The notes under the pieces: generated by a model
Seen by the model: only the letters and a program-made list of their open reading frames with translations
Database searches by the model: none
What the model was told of the DNA's origin: nothing
Position numbers and translations under genes: made by a program
From: Streptomyces catenulae
GTDB taxonomy: Bacteria > Actinomycetota > Actinomycetes > Streptomycetales > Streptomycetaceae
NCBI RefSeq assembly: GCF_000718015.1
Contig: NZ_JODY01000001.1
Location: 1-64,000, forward strand
Length of the DNA: 64,000 nt
Reading direction: 5' to 3'
Part shown: in pieces, positions 38,201-44,521 of the stretch
How the letters are laid out: every line of letters begins with the position of its first letter
Position numbering within the stretch: position 1 is the first letter of the stretch

Positions 38201-41200
38201 GGCCGGGCGGGCGGAGATGCCGAAGTGCATCAGCAGCCGGCCCTTCTCGCCCTTCGCGCCGCGGAACGTCCGCCGTACGCCGCCGTTCATCACGTCGGGC
38301 GCCATGTGGGACAGCTGCTCGGGGTGGAACTGGGTGGTCAGGAACTCCTTGAGGGCGTGCCGGTGTTCCTTCCCGCTCTCGACGGTCCGGTGGCGGAAAT
38401 CGGTCCTGCTCTCGGCGTGGAGGGCGTCGTTCTGGAACGTCTTCGGCAGATCTTCGAGCCCCTGGAGCCCGAAGACGCTGAACAGCCCGCGGGTCGGCGG
38501 CGGACCCGGCGGCGTGAGCGGTTCCCCGGAGCCGTTCTCCGTGTGCTGCTGCCCGGTGTCCTCGGTGTGGTTCTCGGTGGTGGGGTTCTCAGCGGTGGGG
38601 CTCTCGGTGGGGTTCGGCCCGGTCTCCTGTCCGACCTCCTGTTCGACGACGCGGCCGCCCTCCTCCCGGGCCACCTCGGTGAGCTGCTTCTCGAACTGTC
38701 CGGTGAGGTGTTCCGGGACGCGGACGATCACGGTGACGTCCTTGGTGCCGGAGAAGTAGGCGCTCCCCACCGGGTTGAGCCCCGCCTCGACGTGCAGTTT
38801 CACCTCGTACGGCACGCTGAGCCCGTTGAAGCGGGTGGTGTTGGACGTACCGCCGGTGTACCCCTCGGTCAGCGATGACGCGTTGCTGGTGCCGAGGCCG
38901 AGGCTGATCGGGAAGGACGTCGGCAAGTGCTCGGGTCCGATGACGACGCCGAGGTCGAGGGATTTGCCGCCGCCCTTGGAGGTGGTGTTGAACACCGAGT
39001 GCCAGTCGCGGGTGTTCCCGGCCAGCCCCACCTGCGTCGCATCGCCGACCCGGCGGACGGAGGTGACCCCGGCGCGCGCCTCGGTGACGTAGTGGGTCCC
39101 CTTGTGGAAGAAGGAGGGCAGCATCGTGGAGGAGAGCATCCGGCGCAGGCTCCACAGCATGCTGTGCTCGCTGAACCAGTTGTCCAGCATCTTCCGGGGC
39201 GTCGAATCCTGCCCCATCGACGCGTACGGGGTGGTCAGTTCGGCGGCGAGCGACGACTGGCCGTGGCTCTCCTGCACGATGAAGAACGTGTTCTGCAGCG
39301 CCGTCGCGAACTTCCGCCGCGCCTTGGCCGAGGAGCCGCTGTGCACCTCCCAGGGGTGGTCGGTGCTGTTGGCCTTCGGGTCGGTCAGCTCGGTCGGGAA
39401 GGTCACCTCCACCGTGTCCTTCGCGGGGGCGCTCCCGTGCCGCCCGTCGCTGTCGCGGCGGACGCCGACGGTGAGCGTGGCGTTCTTGAAGCCGAAGTGC
39501 TCCCGCGTCCCGGCGAAGTTCAGTTCCGGCCGGACGTAGGTGTTGGTGAGGTTGCTGTCCCCCTTCGACGAGGACGAGGAGCCGGTCAGCGTCACCTTCG
39601 GCTTGATGCCCACCTCGTTGACGGTCGAGGCGTGCGAGGTGCTGGCCGACACGCTGCGGCTGTTGCTCGCCGTCGAACTGTCGCTGACGTTGTAGTTGAC
39701 CGCCGCTTCCCGCTGCCCCTTGTCGGACTCGCCGAACCGGAGCCGCTGCGTCGCCCCGGCGCCCTTCGCCGGACCGGTGGCCGAGGCGGCGCCGGGCGTG
39801 TTCCGCGGCGGCGCCGTGGGGGAGAGGTGCTCGGCGTTGGCGCGGTCCACACCGTTGAGCCGGAGCGTGACGGTGTACGAGTTCCCGGGCGAGCCGACGG
39901 AGAAGCGCAGCCGGAGCCCGCTCTCGTCGAACAGTTTCCGGGCCAGGAGCTGACCGTTGGGACCGGACAGTTCCTGCCACAGCTGGGCGGAGAGGTTGTC
40001 GGCCAGCCGGTCGCGGTTCTCGGGCTTCAGGAAGCGCTGCCGGAACCCGCGCGGGCCGGGGATCTCGTCCATGGCCCCCCGGACCAGCTGGTGCAGGCGG
40101 TCGGGGCGCTCCCCGCCCGCGCCGAACGCGATGTCGCCGAAGCGGTGCACCCGCCCGAACTGCCCCAGCCCGTACCGCCCGTCCTTCCCGAAGCCCTGGG
40201 GGACCTCGGGCTGCGGCTCGGGCGCGGACTTCTGCCCACTGCCGCCCGGGGCGTTCTCGGCGTCGTCGCCGTCGCCGTGCGCGGGGTGGTGCAGCGGGTC
40301 GTGGAGCGGGGGTTGCCGGTGTGTCGGCTTGGGCGGGTCGACCGGCTTCTCGTTCCGCGGCTGAGTGTTCTGCTCCTTGTGCTGCGGCGGAACGAGGGGT
40401 TCCTTGCCCTTGCCCTGTGACGAGGTGGGCGGGTTCGCGGAGGTGTGGTGCGAGGGCGCGGACGTGGACTTGGCCATCGCCTGGTAGTGCACGCCGCCGC
40501 GGTCGTAGAACACGTACAGCGGCGGGCCGCCCGGGGTGAGGTGGTTCCCCGGCTGCGGCGGCTGCATCACGGTGGGATCCCCCGGGTGCTTCTTCGGCAC
40601 CGTGGAGATGACCGTGAGGTTCACATCGCGCAGGTCGGGCATGGTGGCGAGGAGCTGCGGGAGGTAGTCGGCGAACGGCGAGTTCCACAGATCGCGGCCG
40701 CCACCACCGGCCGCCGCGGCGACCAGACCGACGAGCCCCAGTTCCCGCGCCTTCTCCGGGGTCGGCGCGACGGCCAGCAGATCGGGGTACCGGCTGCTTC
40801 CGATCAGCTCCTGCCATGCCCGCTGCCGGGCCTTGCGGTCCGTGCCGAACAGCGCCCGGTCGATCCGGTTCCGGAACTCCGCGTCCGACAGCCTGCCGAA
40901 GACATCGTCCCTGACGGTCTCGACGGGATCGAAGCCCTGGTGGTCACGGATGACCTCGGGGACCGTCTCGACGTACCGGGCCAGGCGGTTCCGCAGCCCC
41001 TGCACGTCCAGGCCCCGGATGTGGGGCACCAGGTTCTGGTGGTGGGCGCTCACCAGCACCGAGGTGAAGAGGCAGTCACCGTCGCCCTTGACCGTCAACT
41101 CGTCGTACAGCTCGTGTTCCACGGGGTAGCGGTTGACGACGTTCCGCTGCTTGGTGATCTCCGGCGGCGCCGTCGCGGCCCGGTGCTCGTCGCCCGTGAC

Positions 41201-43657
41201 CGGCGGCGTCTCCGTCTCGCCCGCCTTCTTCTCCGAGCCGTTCTCCGCGTCGTCCTTCTCCGCCTCGTCCTTCTCCGTCTCCGCGTCGTCCTTCTCCGAC
41301 TGGTCCTTCTCCGACTGGCTCTTCTCGGCCTCGTTGTCGGTCGGCGTGGTCAGCTCACTCCACTTGCTCTCCCGCTGCGCCTTCTCCTGCTGCGCGCTCT
41401 CCTGCTGCGCCTTCTCCTTCGTGTCCTGCTCCCGGCGGTCTTCCCGGTGCTGGTCCTCGTTCCGCTTCTCGTCCTGCTTCTCGTCCTGCTTCTCGTGCTG
41501 GTTCTCGTGCTGGTTCTGCTCCGGGGGCTTTTCCTCGTGTGGTGGTGTCCGGTCGTCGTCGGGGATCTTCTCGGAGGACGTGGCGGAGCGGTGCTCCTCG
41601 GGGGTGTGCTGCTCCTCCGAGGAGGTGGCGGTCTTCTGCTCGTTCCGCTGCTCGCTCTTCGGGGTCCCGGACGTGTCCTTCGCCGACTCGGCGGTCTTGT
41701 CGGTGGTCGCCGACTGCCCGTCCTTCTTCTGTTCCTTGGGCGGTGGGCCACCCGCGTGCTGGTCGTGGGCCGCCGGGGTGGAGCCGTTCTTCGGCTTGGG
41801 TGTCTGCGCGGTGTCCGGGGTGGGGGGCGGGGAGTGCTGCTGGTTCGGGTTGCCGGTGGGGACGGGGGGTGTGGCCGTGGGCGACGGGTCGTCCTCGGGG
41901 GCGTTCTTCGAGGGGGAGTTGTCCGTCGCCGCATCGGACTTTCCGGGTACGACCGGCGCGTCGTCGTGGAGCGATGCGTCGTCCGTGTCCGTGACGGACG
42001 CGTCGTCCTTGGCGGACTCCTCGTCGTGGGTGTCGATGTGGTCGAGGTAGTGCCCGCGCGTCGGGGGGCGGTGGTCGTCGCCGTCGCCACCGTCGCCGCC
42101 GCTCGCGGTCTTCTGCTGAGCGGAGGGGTGCGTGGGGGTGTCCGTGGCGTCGTCGGACTGCTGTTGGGTCTTCGGCTGCTGCTCGGTGTCCGTGACGGTG
42201 CCGTCGGACGGCGCGTTCAACTGCTCGTCGCTGGAGGTGGGCGGCGGAACGTACGCGTTCGGTTCGGTGGACGAGGACAGGTTCTGGTTGCCCTCGGAGG
42301 TGAGGGGCAGCGGCCCCGGCGTGTGCGCGACGGCGTTCTTCAGGGCGGAGACCCCCGCGGCGCCGCCGACGGTTCCGACGTGGGTGGCCGCCTGGCCCGC
42401 CGCCGCCGACGCGCCGGACACCCCCGTGACGTGGAAGCTCTTGTCGTCGGAGAAGAGCAGGTTGTAGAAGCCCTCGGAGAGGTATGCCTGACCGGTCACC
42501 GCGCCGGTCGCCCCGGCGAAGTGGCTGCTCTTGACGGCGATGTGGTCGTGGTGGTTGCGGATCGCCGTGAGGGTGGTGTCGGAGAGGCCGGTCAGCGACG
42601 TGTGGACGGCGGGATCGAGGTGCTGCCCGCCGCTGTCGAGAGCCTCCTTCAGCGCCGGTCTGCTCTCCTTGCCCCAGTTCTTGGCGAAGGCGTCGCCGTA
42701 CTGCTTGCCGAGGTCACGGGCGGCCTGTTCGCCCAGCGTGTCCTTGAAGGTGTGGCCGAACAGGTCGCCGAAGTCGTCGCCGATCTTCTTCGTCGCGCTC
42801 TCACCGACGCCCTTGCCCGCGCCGGAGCCGCCGAGCGGGCGGAGGAGGTCGTCGGCGTTCTTGGTGATGATGTTCTCGACGCCGTCGGCCAGGTTCTTGG
42901 AGGTGGTGTGGGAGACCGTGTCGGTGGCGATCGACAGGTCCTGGGTGATCTGCTTGCCGACGTTCTTGCCCACCGGCCCCGCGAACAGGTGGGACAGCTT
43001 CTGGCCCGCCTTGCCGCCGAGCAGCGACAGCGGGCCCTCCAGCAGCCCGTCGAGCAGCCCGCCCAGCGCCGCGTCCTTGGTGAGGCTGATGTCCCAGGAG
43101 TCGCGGTGGCCCTTGGCCATCTGGATGCGCTGCGCGAGCGCGTCCAGGACGGTGCCGATGGACTCGTTGAGGACGACGTGCAGCGCGAGGTGGTCGAGGA
43201 GGGAGCGGAGCAGACGTTGCAGGAAGGTCGAGGTCTTGATCTTGATCTCGGGGATTTCCTCGAACTGCAGCATGGCGATGGCGATGACGATCTCGATCAG
43301 CATCTCGGTGATCTGGAGGATCGCCATGATCTTCATGTACTCGATGTTCACCGAGGACGACTTGGCCATCTTCTCCAGCCCACCGGAGAGTTCCTGACCG
43401 GCCCGGATGTAGTTGCGGTCGCCGCTGGTGAACTCCGAGAGCGACTTCGCGTACGCGTCGGCGGTGTCCCCCGTGATGCTGTTGCGGACCGTGTTGACGG
43501 CGCGGACCACCTGCGCGGGCAACTCCTCCAGGTGCTGGCGGATCTGCCCGTAGCCGTCGCCCATCTCCCGCAGCTTGTCCTCGTCCGCGTGGGTGAAGTC
43601 CTGCCCCGTCAGCGCGATGAACCAGCCCCGGCCCTCGTCGGATATGTGGAGGCTCAC
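29288..43657 (-). CDS. Giant (4,789-aa) T7SS effector-like protein: WXG100/CpnT-like N-terminus, OTU cysteine protease, duplicated 1,740-aa modules
   Basis: GTG 43657 overlaps the stop of the preceding Esx-like gene (GTGA) and opens the helical, WXG100-like N-terminus of CpnT-type proteins (EGRGWFIALTGQDFTHADED), about residues 1-130. The hydrophobic helix ILQITEMLIEIVIAIAML follows. Residues about 150-450 are helical and about 450-830 are low-complexity Gln/Glu/Lys/His. An OTU domain spans about 845-1065: VKGDGDCLFTSVLVSAHH carries Asp859 and Cys862, and GGVHYQAM carries His1057, the deubiquitinase-type triad arrangement. Residues about 1150-2910 and 3017-4745 are two homologous modules, joined by a charged KKQERKQERKQE linker. 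Each is rich in Ser/Thr/Gly amphipathic strands. No toxin domain is visible at the C-terminus. Secretion is inferred from the N-terminus and operon. The start annotated at 44089 by frame length would be wrong. Confidence 0.88.
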   Translation of the reverse strand: MSLHISDEGRGWFIALTGQDFTHADEDKLREMGDGYGQIRQHLEELPAQVVRAVNTVRNSITGDTADAYAKSLSEFTSGDRNYIRAGQELSGGLEKMAKSSSVNIEYMKIMAILQITEMLIEIVIAIAMLQFEEIPEIKIKTSTFLQRLLRSLLDHLALHVVLNESIGTVLDALAQRIQMAKGHRDSWDISLTKDAALGGLLDGLLEGPLSLLGGKAGQKLSHLFAGPVGKNVGKQITQDLSIATDTVSHTTSKNLADGVENIITKNADDLLRPLGGSGAGKGVGESATKKIGDDFGDLFGHTFKDTLGEQAARDLGKQYGDAFAKNWGKESRPALKEALDSGGQHLDPAVHTSLTGLSDTTLTAIRNHHDHIAVKSSHFAGATGAVTGQAYLSEGFYNLLFSDDKSFHVTGVSGASAAAGQAATHVGTVGGAAGVSALKNAVAHTPGPLPLTSEGNQNLSSSTEPNAYVPPPTSSDEQLNAPSDGTVTDTEQQPKTQQQSDDATDTPTHPSAQQKTASGGDGGDGDDHRPPTRGHYLDHIDTHDEESAKDDASVTDTDDASLHDDAPVVPGKSDAATDNSPSKNAPEDDPSPTATPPVPTGNPNQQHSPPPTPDTAQTPKPKNGSTPAAHDQHAGGPPPKEQKKDGQSATTDKTAESAKDTSGTPKSEQRNEQKTATSSEEQHTPEEHRSATSSEKIPDDDRTPPHEEKPPEQNQHENQHEKQDEKQDEKRNEDQHREDRREQDTKEKAQQESAQQEKAQRESKWSELTTPTDNEAEKSQSEKDQSEKDDAETEKDEAEKDDAENGSEKKAGETETPPVTGDEHRAATAPPEITKQRNVVNRYPVEHELYDELTVKGDGDCLFTSVLVSAHHQNLVPHIRGLDVQGLRNRLARYVETVPEVIRDHQGFDPVETVRDDVFGRLSDAEFRNRIDRALFGTDRKARQRAWQELIGSSRYPDLLAVAPTPEKARELGLVGLVAAAAGGGGRDLWNSPFADYLPQLLATMPDLRDVNLTVISTVPKKHPGDPTVMQPPQPGNHLTPGGPPLYVFYDRGGVHYQAMAKSTSAPSHHTSANPPTSSQGKGKEPLVPPQHKEQNTQPRNEKPVDPPKPTHRQPPLHDPLHHPAHGDGDDAENAPGGSGQKSAPEPQPEVPQGFGKDGRYGLGQFGRVHRFGDIAFGAGGERPDRLHQLVRGAMDEIPGPRGFRQRFLKPENRDRLADNLSAQLWQELSGPNGQLLARKLFDESGLRLRFSVGSPGNSYTVTLRLNGVDRANAEHLSPTAPPRNTPGAASATGPAKGAGATQRLRFGESDKGQREAAVNYNVSDSSTASNSRSVSASTSHASTVNEVGIKPKVTLTGSSSSSKGDSNLTNTYVRPELNFAGTREHFGFKNATLTVGVRRDSDGRHGSAPAKDTVEVTFPTELTDPKANSTDHPWEVHSGSSAKARRKFATALQNTFFIVQESHGQSSLAAELTTPYASMGQDSTPRKMLDNWFSEHSMLWSLRRMLSSTMLPSFFHKGTHYVTEARAGVTSVRRVGDATQVGLAGNTRDWHSVFNTTSKGGGKSLDLGVVIGPEHLPTSFPISLGLGTSNASSLTEGYTGGTSNTTRFNGLSVPYEVKLHVEAGLNPVGSAYFSGTKDVTVIVRVPEHLTGQFEKQLTEVAREEGGRVVEQEVGQETGPNPTESPTAENPTTENHTEDTGQQHTENGSGEPLTPPGPPPTRGLFSVFGLQGLEDLPKTFQNDALHAESRTDFRHRTVESGKEHRHALKEFLTTQFHPEQLSHMAPDVMNGGVRRTFRGAKGEKGRLLMHFGISARPARPGEQAQGWRIPVPDGTVQKWPTRWAWLQDSQSRTTSKSISAGGTLSADMTDDFTMTPVDSLFSYGRDRSMADGINTYGFSHMGANASGEMWHDSYPVVFETTVEVEHVSGTEVIGEQPVIRKTVEGRADYLIPKSLQYSSEENAPGETEHKVTVEDVEPNAVGRKKSYPPLKAPDGDTGHQLDSLDRIDHVHGSLDLQREAVQLFRDAGIPLHQAVPYLEKLLTPDQLKGILNSDAQSSSGRQVRKKTFTDNNVQFVIEALTVNDKTFGQTQELSNFTLDEAMSRFTSTDKKVDSGSGTLDLSLSGSKEHGDGSGGGAGDASLGKSLSKGSSTVHVTSVHPGQFVDQTMPHQQHEADVIWRMSVTSRDTNMAGTWGEDIRIKDVTVQGGVSYLRPHYTRMTAEEAKVPEHLTQLPLTAMTVDLSPRKDTGSPDEQDANATPGGPKPSVTSSILTRLEELLKDHAPHALGRNHAYNTPGTLTESGGDSVLDGRTLQSAGSLLRGTGLHIRMRTDGIGHHSYTNVIAQMTRDPAGAHFTEKVSKGVLSRYTQSHIRKEEAHSRTVKNSHGFGFEGSGAKGSEGATPSASYGGGKSTTYSSSDATMIRRHDAYTTAEEELYVYEINGTIDLTVEDESHASQLVDSLLLGGTQALKSGAQSLKNLFRTHEDGSHTLSIPVREEVVLSRSELSPEQLKEVEKPTAQQDGTQQPTAQHSDAESATSRNGTVRPPQQTPKSIDKGEFHDNSVLVDMKEESSRSLFDALMTDLSRHGGAAKTFAAKGQQSREQLRQLLNSRELAWHLRRAGLGGTTTEDNTFGVRLTTEGGVTTLTYGNVRISFSQPGFGSSEGWAKGTSERSDYQYQYNTQSHAAAKERSLGAAITSTFAAATGKMTQNLGGKFKQSQTETHDSGAFTSMPTESIDRTVHWLRHSPTALKVDIDIAPSTSVDHIGSFTDGNAYHGSFTVDDMLQLRYSPEAVVREVGGVTDATVRIESGWYVAPHHATDEQQTAAMLDALRLAQERDAVEDRTTWHVTVGDDGAVLVRGEHLSEDEFLDRYVRPQLSPEQNAHLHHLTHWEDGDTPGTRRLHVDATERPTSDEPRQNNEHDEHDSDKRDGGDHGDDSEKKQERKQERKQERKQEQEQEQDEQKGGEDRTEDRHEDQSENQDENQDKAHHDNPDENPDPDPDPTAPSPLPLVHAPQVPKGFGDGGQHPLGQFGSVVRIGDIPVGVPGPRPESLTALVRAAVDRTGTTLAAGHKNALVNKVATDVWQKLSGPDGPLLVRKLLSKDGLTLLLHDDRQSKYRMRLWLDGLSQDGAVHLVGERITQPLPYGAKVVGHREATLNRQYGGTQTTGNSRSLTGTTSFSPIAEHALVNLAVNVGGSSSASAGQSFLHNSYDRPELVFDGSQEHFAFPDAQLTVELHGVPKAVPNPAPLHRPVPVEVAFPHELTSHEANHTSHDWEITPHTPDQRRRVSRALQDMFFLVRESSGQEQLIPLLTAPYPHMREGSRAHEFLNHWFGEMGTIANFSRMLSDTRLPSVHSGGHHYVSDVRTRILTVKRSGDAIDAGLANNVRAWDSLFHTTSQGGGKSFGVDLTVGPKLSGGDPSLSFPFSFSLSSNNSASLTEGNTGGSLDTVRFNGKSVPYEIRLTMEASLTEVGEPAMPPQSVPVRLVVHVPEHLTDHFEYQLAHATGEPVTPPPTLTTPPTVPPAFGLYEGFGVSGLAHLVDHFRRQAVLAEKRVDFSHPTPGHRSRHLDQLNRFLEVQFHVNELSRKTKDLFGDGLQLTFLGPRGDNGTQLLLHFTVRGRYGQGDGADGPWRLPVENATVQSWPTHWNWLATTDSVGNGQSLSLGFSLSTGGGGMTFTPPGLSFGRSRDVSLTNGITTYAFSHHGTNASGTMWHDHYPAEYEVSVHAEKVSGATSETSTPHVTTATGAVQYLVPKSLTDLPVVEHPEGAGGDGPPVPQRAPKPVWNGKTMAFSAIELPDGFTPEPLQSGDRIDHVLHARVLRDAAAELLSELRVPPHVVSYLQHMITTDQLKTALSSDAKALPGRFVVGKQFADAHVYLMVQAVTGNKKPLSTGTQDLSSFGLTEYMLRHTRKTQLSGSNAVTSGGSMAYAGKQGDNEGSGSVGYTETWSRSTARTTIDIDDTHPGEFYSIDVPHEHHAVDILWRLNIAVTENNMLGTWKTDGLSTTLHVPGGATFRRPVLTERSAQEAGVPPTLERLPILSMTTGLTPVPVPHQGTPPNGPTPHGSREENRPPHEQAHGDEEQHESYELREIQETGKSEEIQEVREIQERVPRELTQVPGEQRSVLDPTLSQEVLRRLVTLLAKDAPQVLGPLHTLGTPAGAMKSMADSILDGASLRNLSSLLRDTGLTLQVRLDGFGHHTRVDVHLRWDRNDTAARFTGKSAHGVLSRYIQSNTRVEEQFSASDKHSKGVTLGAGGSNAGGGGSLSASWTRATGNGVANNSSVMVRRHDAYTTDAEDLFVYRTEATLTLSVGSFSHASQLVNALLMGKAHLLKAGIDKVADLFPTGRDTTHEIPIPVHEEVLVPRSELPVPVAGVPTPLSPISSHEFLRHDVLVDMDERAGKVLFDAVMTELAAHPGTPKVFADPRHGGHVQLKQLIGARELARHLVRTGLGTPTPQTATFPVRITAEGGVATHTHAQLTVEFRPRDLGLSQGWHHGTGERADYDLQNDIDAHTDNVGTTLGGGLSGSFLGVKQAFSASSSVTHTLEHDSGGQLALQKNSVDRTVHRQRYTPTSVDVVVKVATYGTFDAFGRPKISGKNVFEGVFTLPDALQLRFSPEAVLRGVGGVRPGAIRVNSGWYVPPHPYADANVARRKAMLDGLLTAQKTAADDDRQTVHLTSEGDDVLVGGERMSREQFLDRYVKPHLTEEQAAKLEQLVRWDGGAGASLLLHLDLPGDAFGTHGPRPVTPEPRTPDPQGPPKATAGLKTWAAALNTELDAALEHY
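29425..34607 (-). repeat. Second copy of the ~1,740-residue module in the giant gene
   Basis: This copy runs from PKGFGDGGQHPLGQFG to YVKPHLTEEQAAKLEQL. It aligns throughout with the other copy, for example FSHHGTNASGTMWHDHYP against FSHMGANASGEMWHDSYP and VRRHDAYTTDAEDLFVY against IRRHDAYTTAEEELYVY. The copies are clearly homologous but diverged, so the duplication is old. Confidence 0.9.
34770..34836 (-). repeat. 12-bp tandem repeats encoding ERKQ/EQ linker
   Basis: Tandem units of CTCCTGCTTCCG and near copies encode the KQERKQERKQERKQEQEQ linker between the two giant modules. Slippage here could change linker length in frame. Confidence 0.8.
34930..40207 (-). repeat. First copy of the ~1,750-residue module in the giant gene
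   Basis: This copy runs from PQGFGKDGRYGLGQFG to YVRPQLSPEQNAHLHHL. It follows the OTU domain after a short Pro/His/Lys-rich spacer. Confidence 0.9.
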
Positions 43658-43986
43658 CGGGTCATCCGCTGCTTCAGGTGGTGGGAGACGTCGATGTTGG
43701 CCTGCTCGGTGTCGGCGAACGACTTCTGGGTGCCGAGGGTGTCCTCGGCCGTCTGCTGGAATGCCTTCGCGAGGTTCCCGAGCAGCCCGTGGAAGGCTTC
43801 GGCCCCGGGCAGGAGCGTCTTCCGCAGCTGGTCGGAGGTCTCGTCGCCGGAGCCGCACGCCTCGTTCGCCAGGAGGGAGACGGTCTGCGTCTGCTGGGAG
43901 ATCTCCATGACGATCGCGGACAACTCGTCCGTCTGCGACGCACCATGGTTGATCCCGCTCAGATCGGCAGCCAGATTCTCGGCCAC
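43654..43986 (-). CDS. Small Esx/WXG100-like helical protein, coupled to the giant gene
   Basis: 110 aa, mostly two long helices (QTDELSAIVMEISQQTQTVS and EAFHGLLGNLAKAFQQTAED). It has Esx size and helical pattern but no W-x-G turn. GTG 43986 follows GAAGGGAGA. The stop overlaps the start of the giant gene by 4 bases, so translation is coupled and likely stoichiometric. The two N-terminal helical regions may form the Esx-type heterodimer needed for export; this is inference from T7SS biology. Confidence 0.75.
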   Translation of the reverse strand: MAENLAADLSGINHGASQTDELSAIVMEISQQTQTVSLLANEACGSGDETSDQLRKTLLPGAEAFHGLLGNLAKAFQQTAEDTLGTQKSFADTEQANIDVSHHLKQRMTR

Positions 43987-44116
43987 GGCCGTCTCCCTTC
44001 GTCCCGTCACATCCGTCGCACACCGGCGGCTCCGACGGCGCCGCCGTACCGCCGTGCCGTACGGGATTCCGTACGGCACGGCGCTTCACTTCCCCGCGGG
44101 GTGACCCCCGTACCCG

Positions 44117-44521
44117 CTACGTGCTCTGCTGGCCGGGGAGGGTGCCCCGGGTGAAGGCGGTGAGGAGGTCGTCCAGCGTGGAGCGTCCCTCCGACAGCGC
44201 CTTCATGTCGAGCGACTCGGGCAGATGCGCCGCCATCGTCCGCTGCTTCGCCTCGGCGGCGTCCTCCTGCGCCCGCTGCACCGTCTCCAGCAGCGCCTTC
44301 GCCAGCTCCGCGGCGGCCATCGAGCGGTAGCGGGTGCTGTGCAGCTTGATCCCGGTCACCCGGCCGCGGGCGTCAGCCGTGACGCTGAGCAGATGATCCT
44401 TGGCCGTAGCCGTCACGCTGACCCGGTCGAGACTCTCCCGCGCCTCCTTGGCCTGGACGCGCGCCTCCTCCAGACGTTCCAGGGCGTCCTCCATACGGCC
44501 CAGCAGCGGGTTGCCATTCAT
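44117..44521 (-). CDS. YbaB/EbfC-family protein (EspL-like)
   Basis: 134 aa. The N-terminal helix (RMEDALERLEEARVQAKEAR) and the strands VTATAKDHLLSVTADARGRV with TGIKLHS are the YbaB fold. YbaB proteins bind DNA as dimers, but the ESX-1 protein EspL has the same fold and acts as a chaperone in secretion, which fits this operon better. The gene overlaps the 3' end of the upstream gene by 149 bases in another frame. Confidence 0.82.
   Translation of the reverse strand: MNGNPLLGRMEDALERLEEARVQAKEARESLDRVSVTATAKDHLLSVTADARGRVTGIKLHSTRYRSMAAAELAKALLETVQRAQEDAAEAKQRTMAAHLPESLDMKALSEGRSTLDDLLTAFTRGTLPGQQST

Noticed and set aside
29009..40420. Several long rightward frames opposite the giant gene
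   Set aside because: Their composition mirrors the giant, they have no ribosome sites or domains, and the giant is supported by duplication and the OTU domain.
43657..44089. Extension of the giant frame to a GTG at 44089
   Set aside because: The added residues are Arg-rich shadow sequence of the Esx-like gene on the same strand. The GTG at 43657 begins the recognisable WXG100-like domain.
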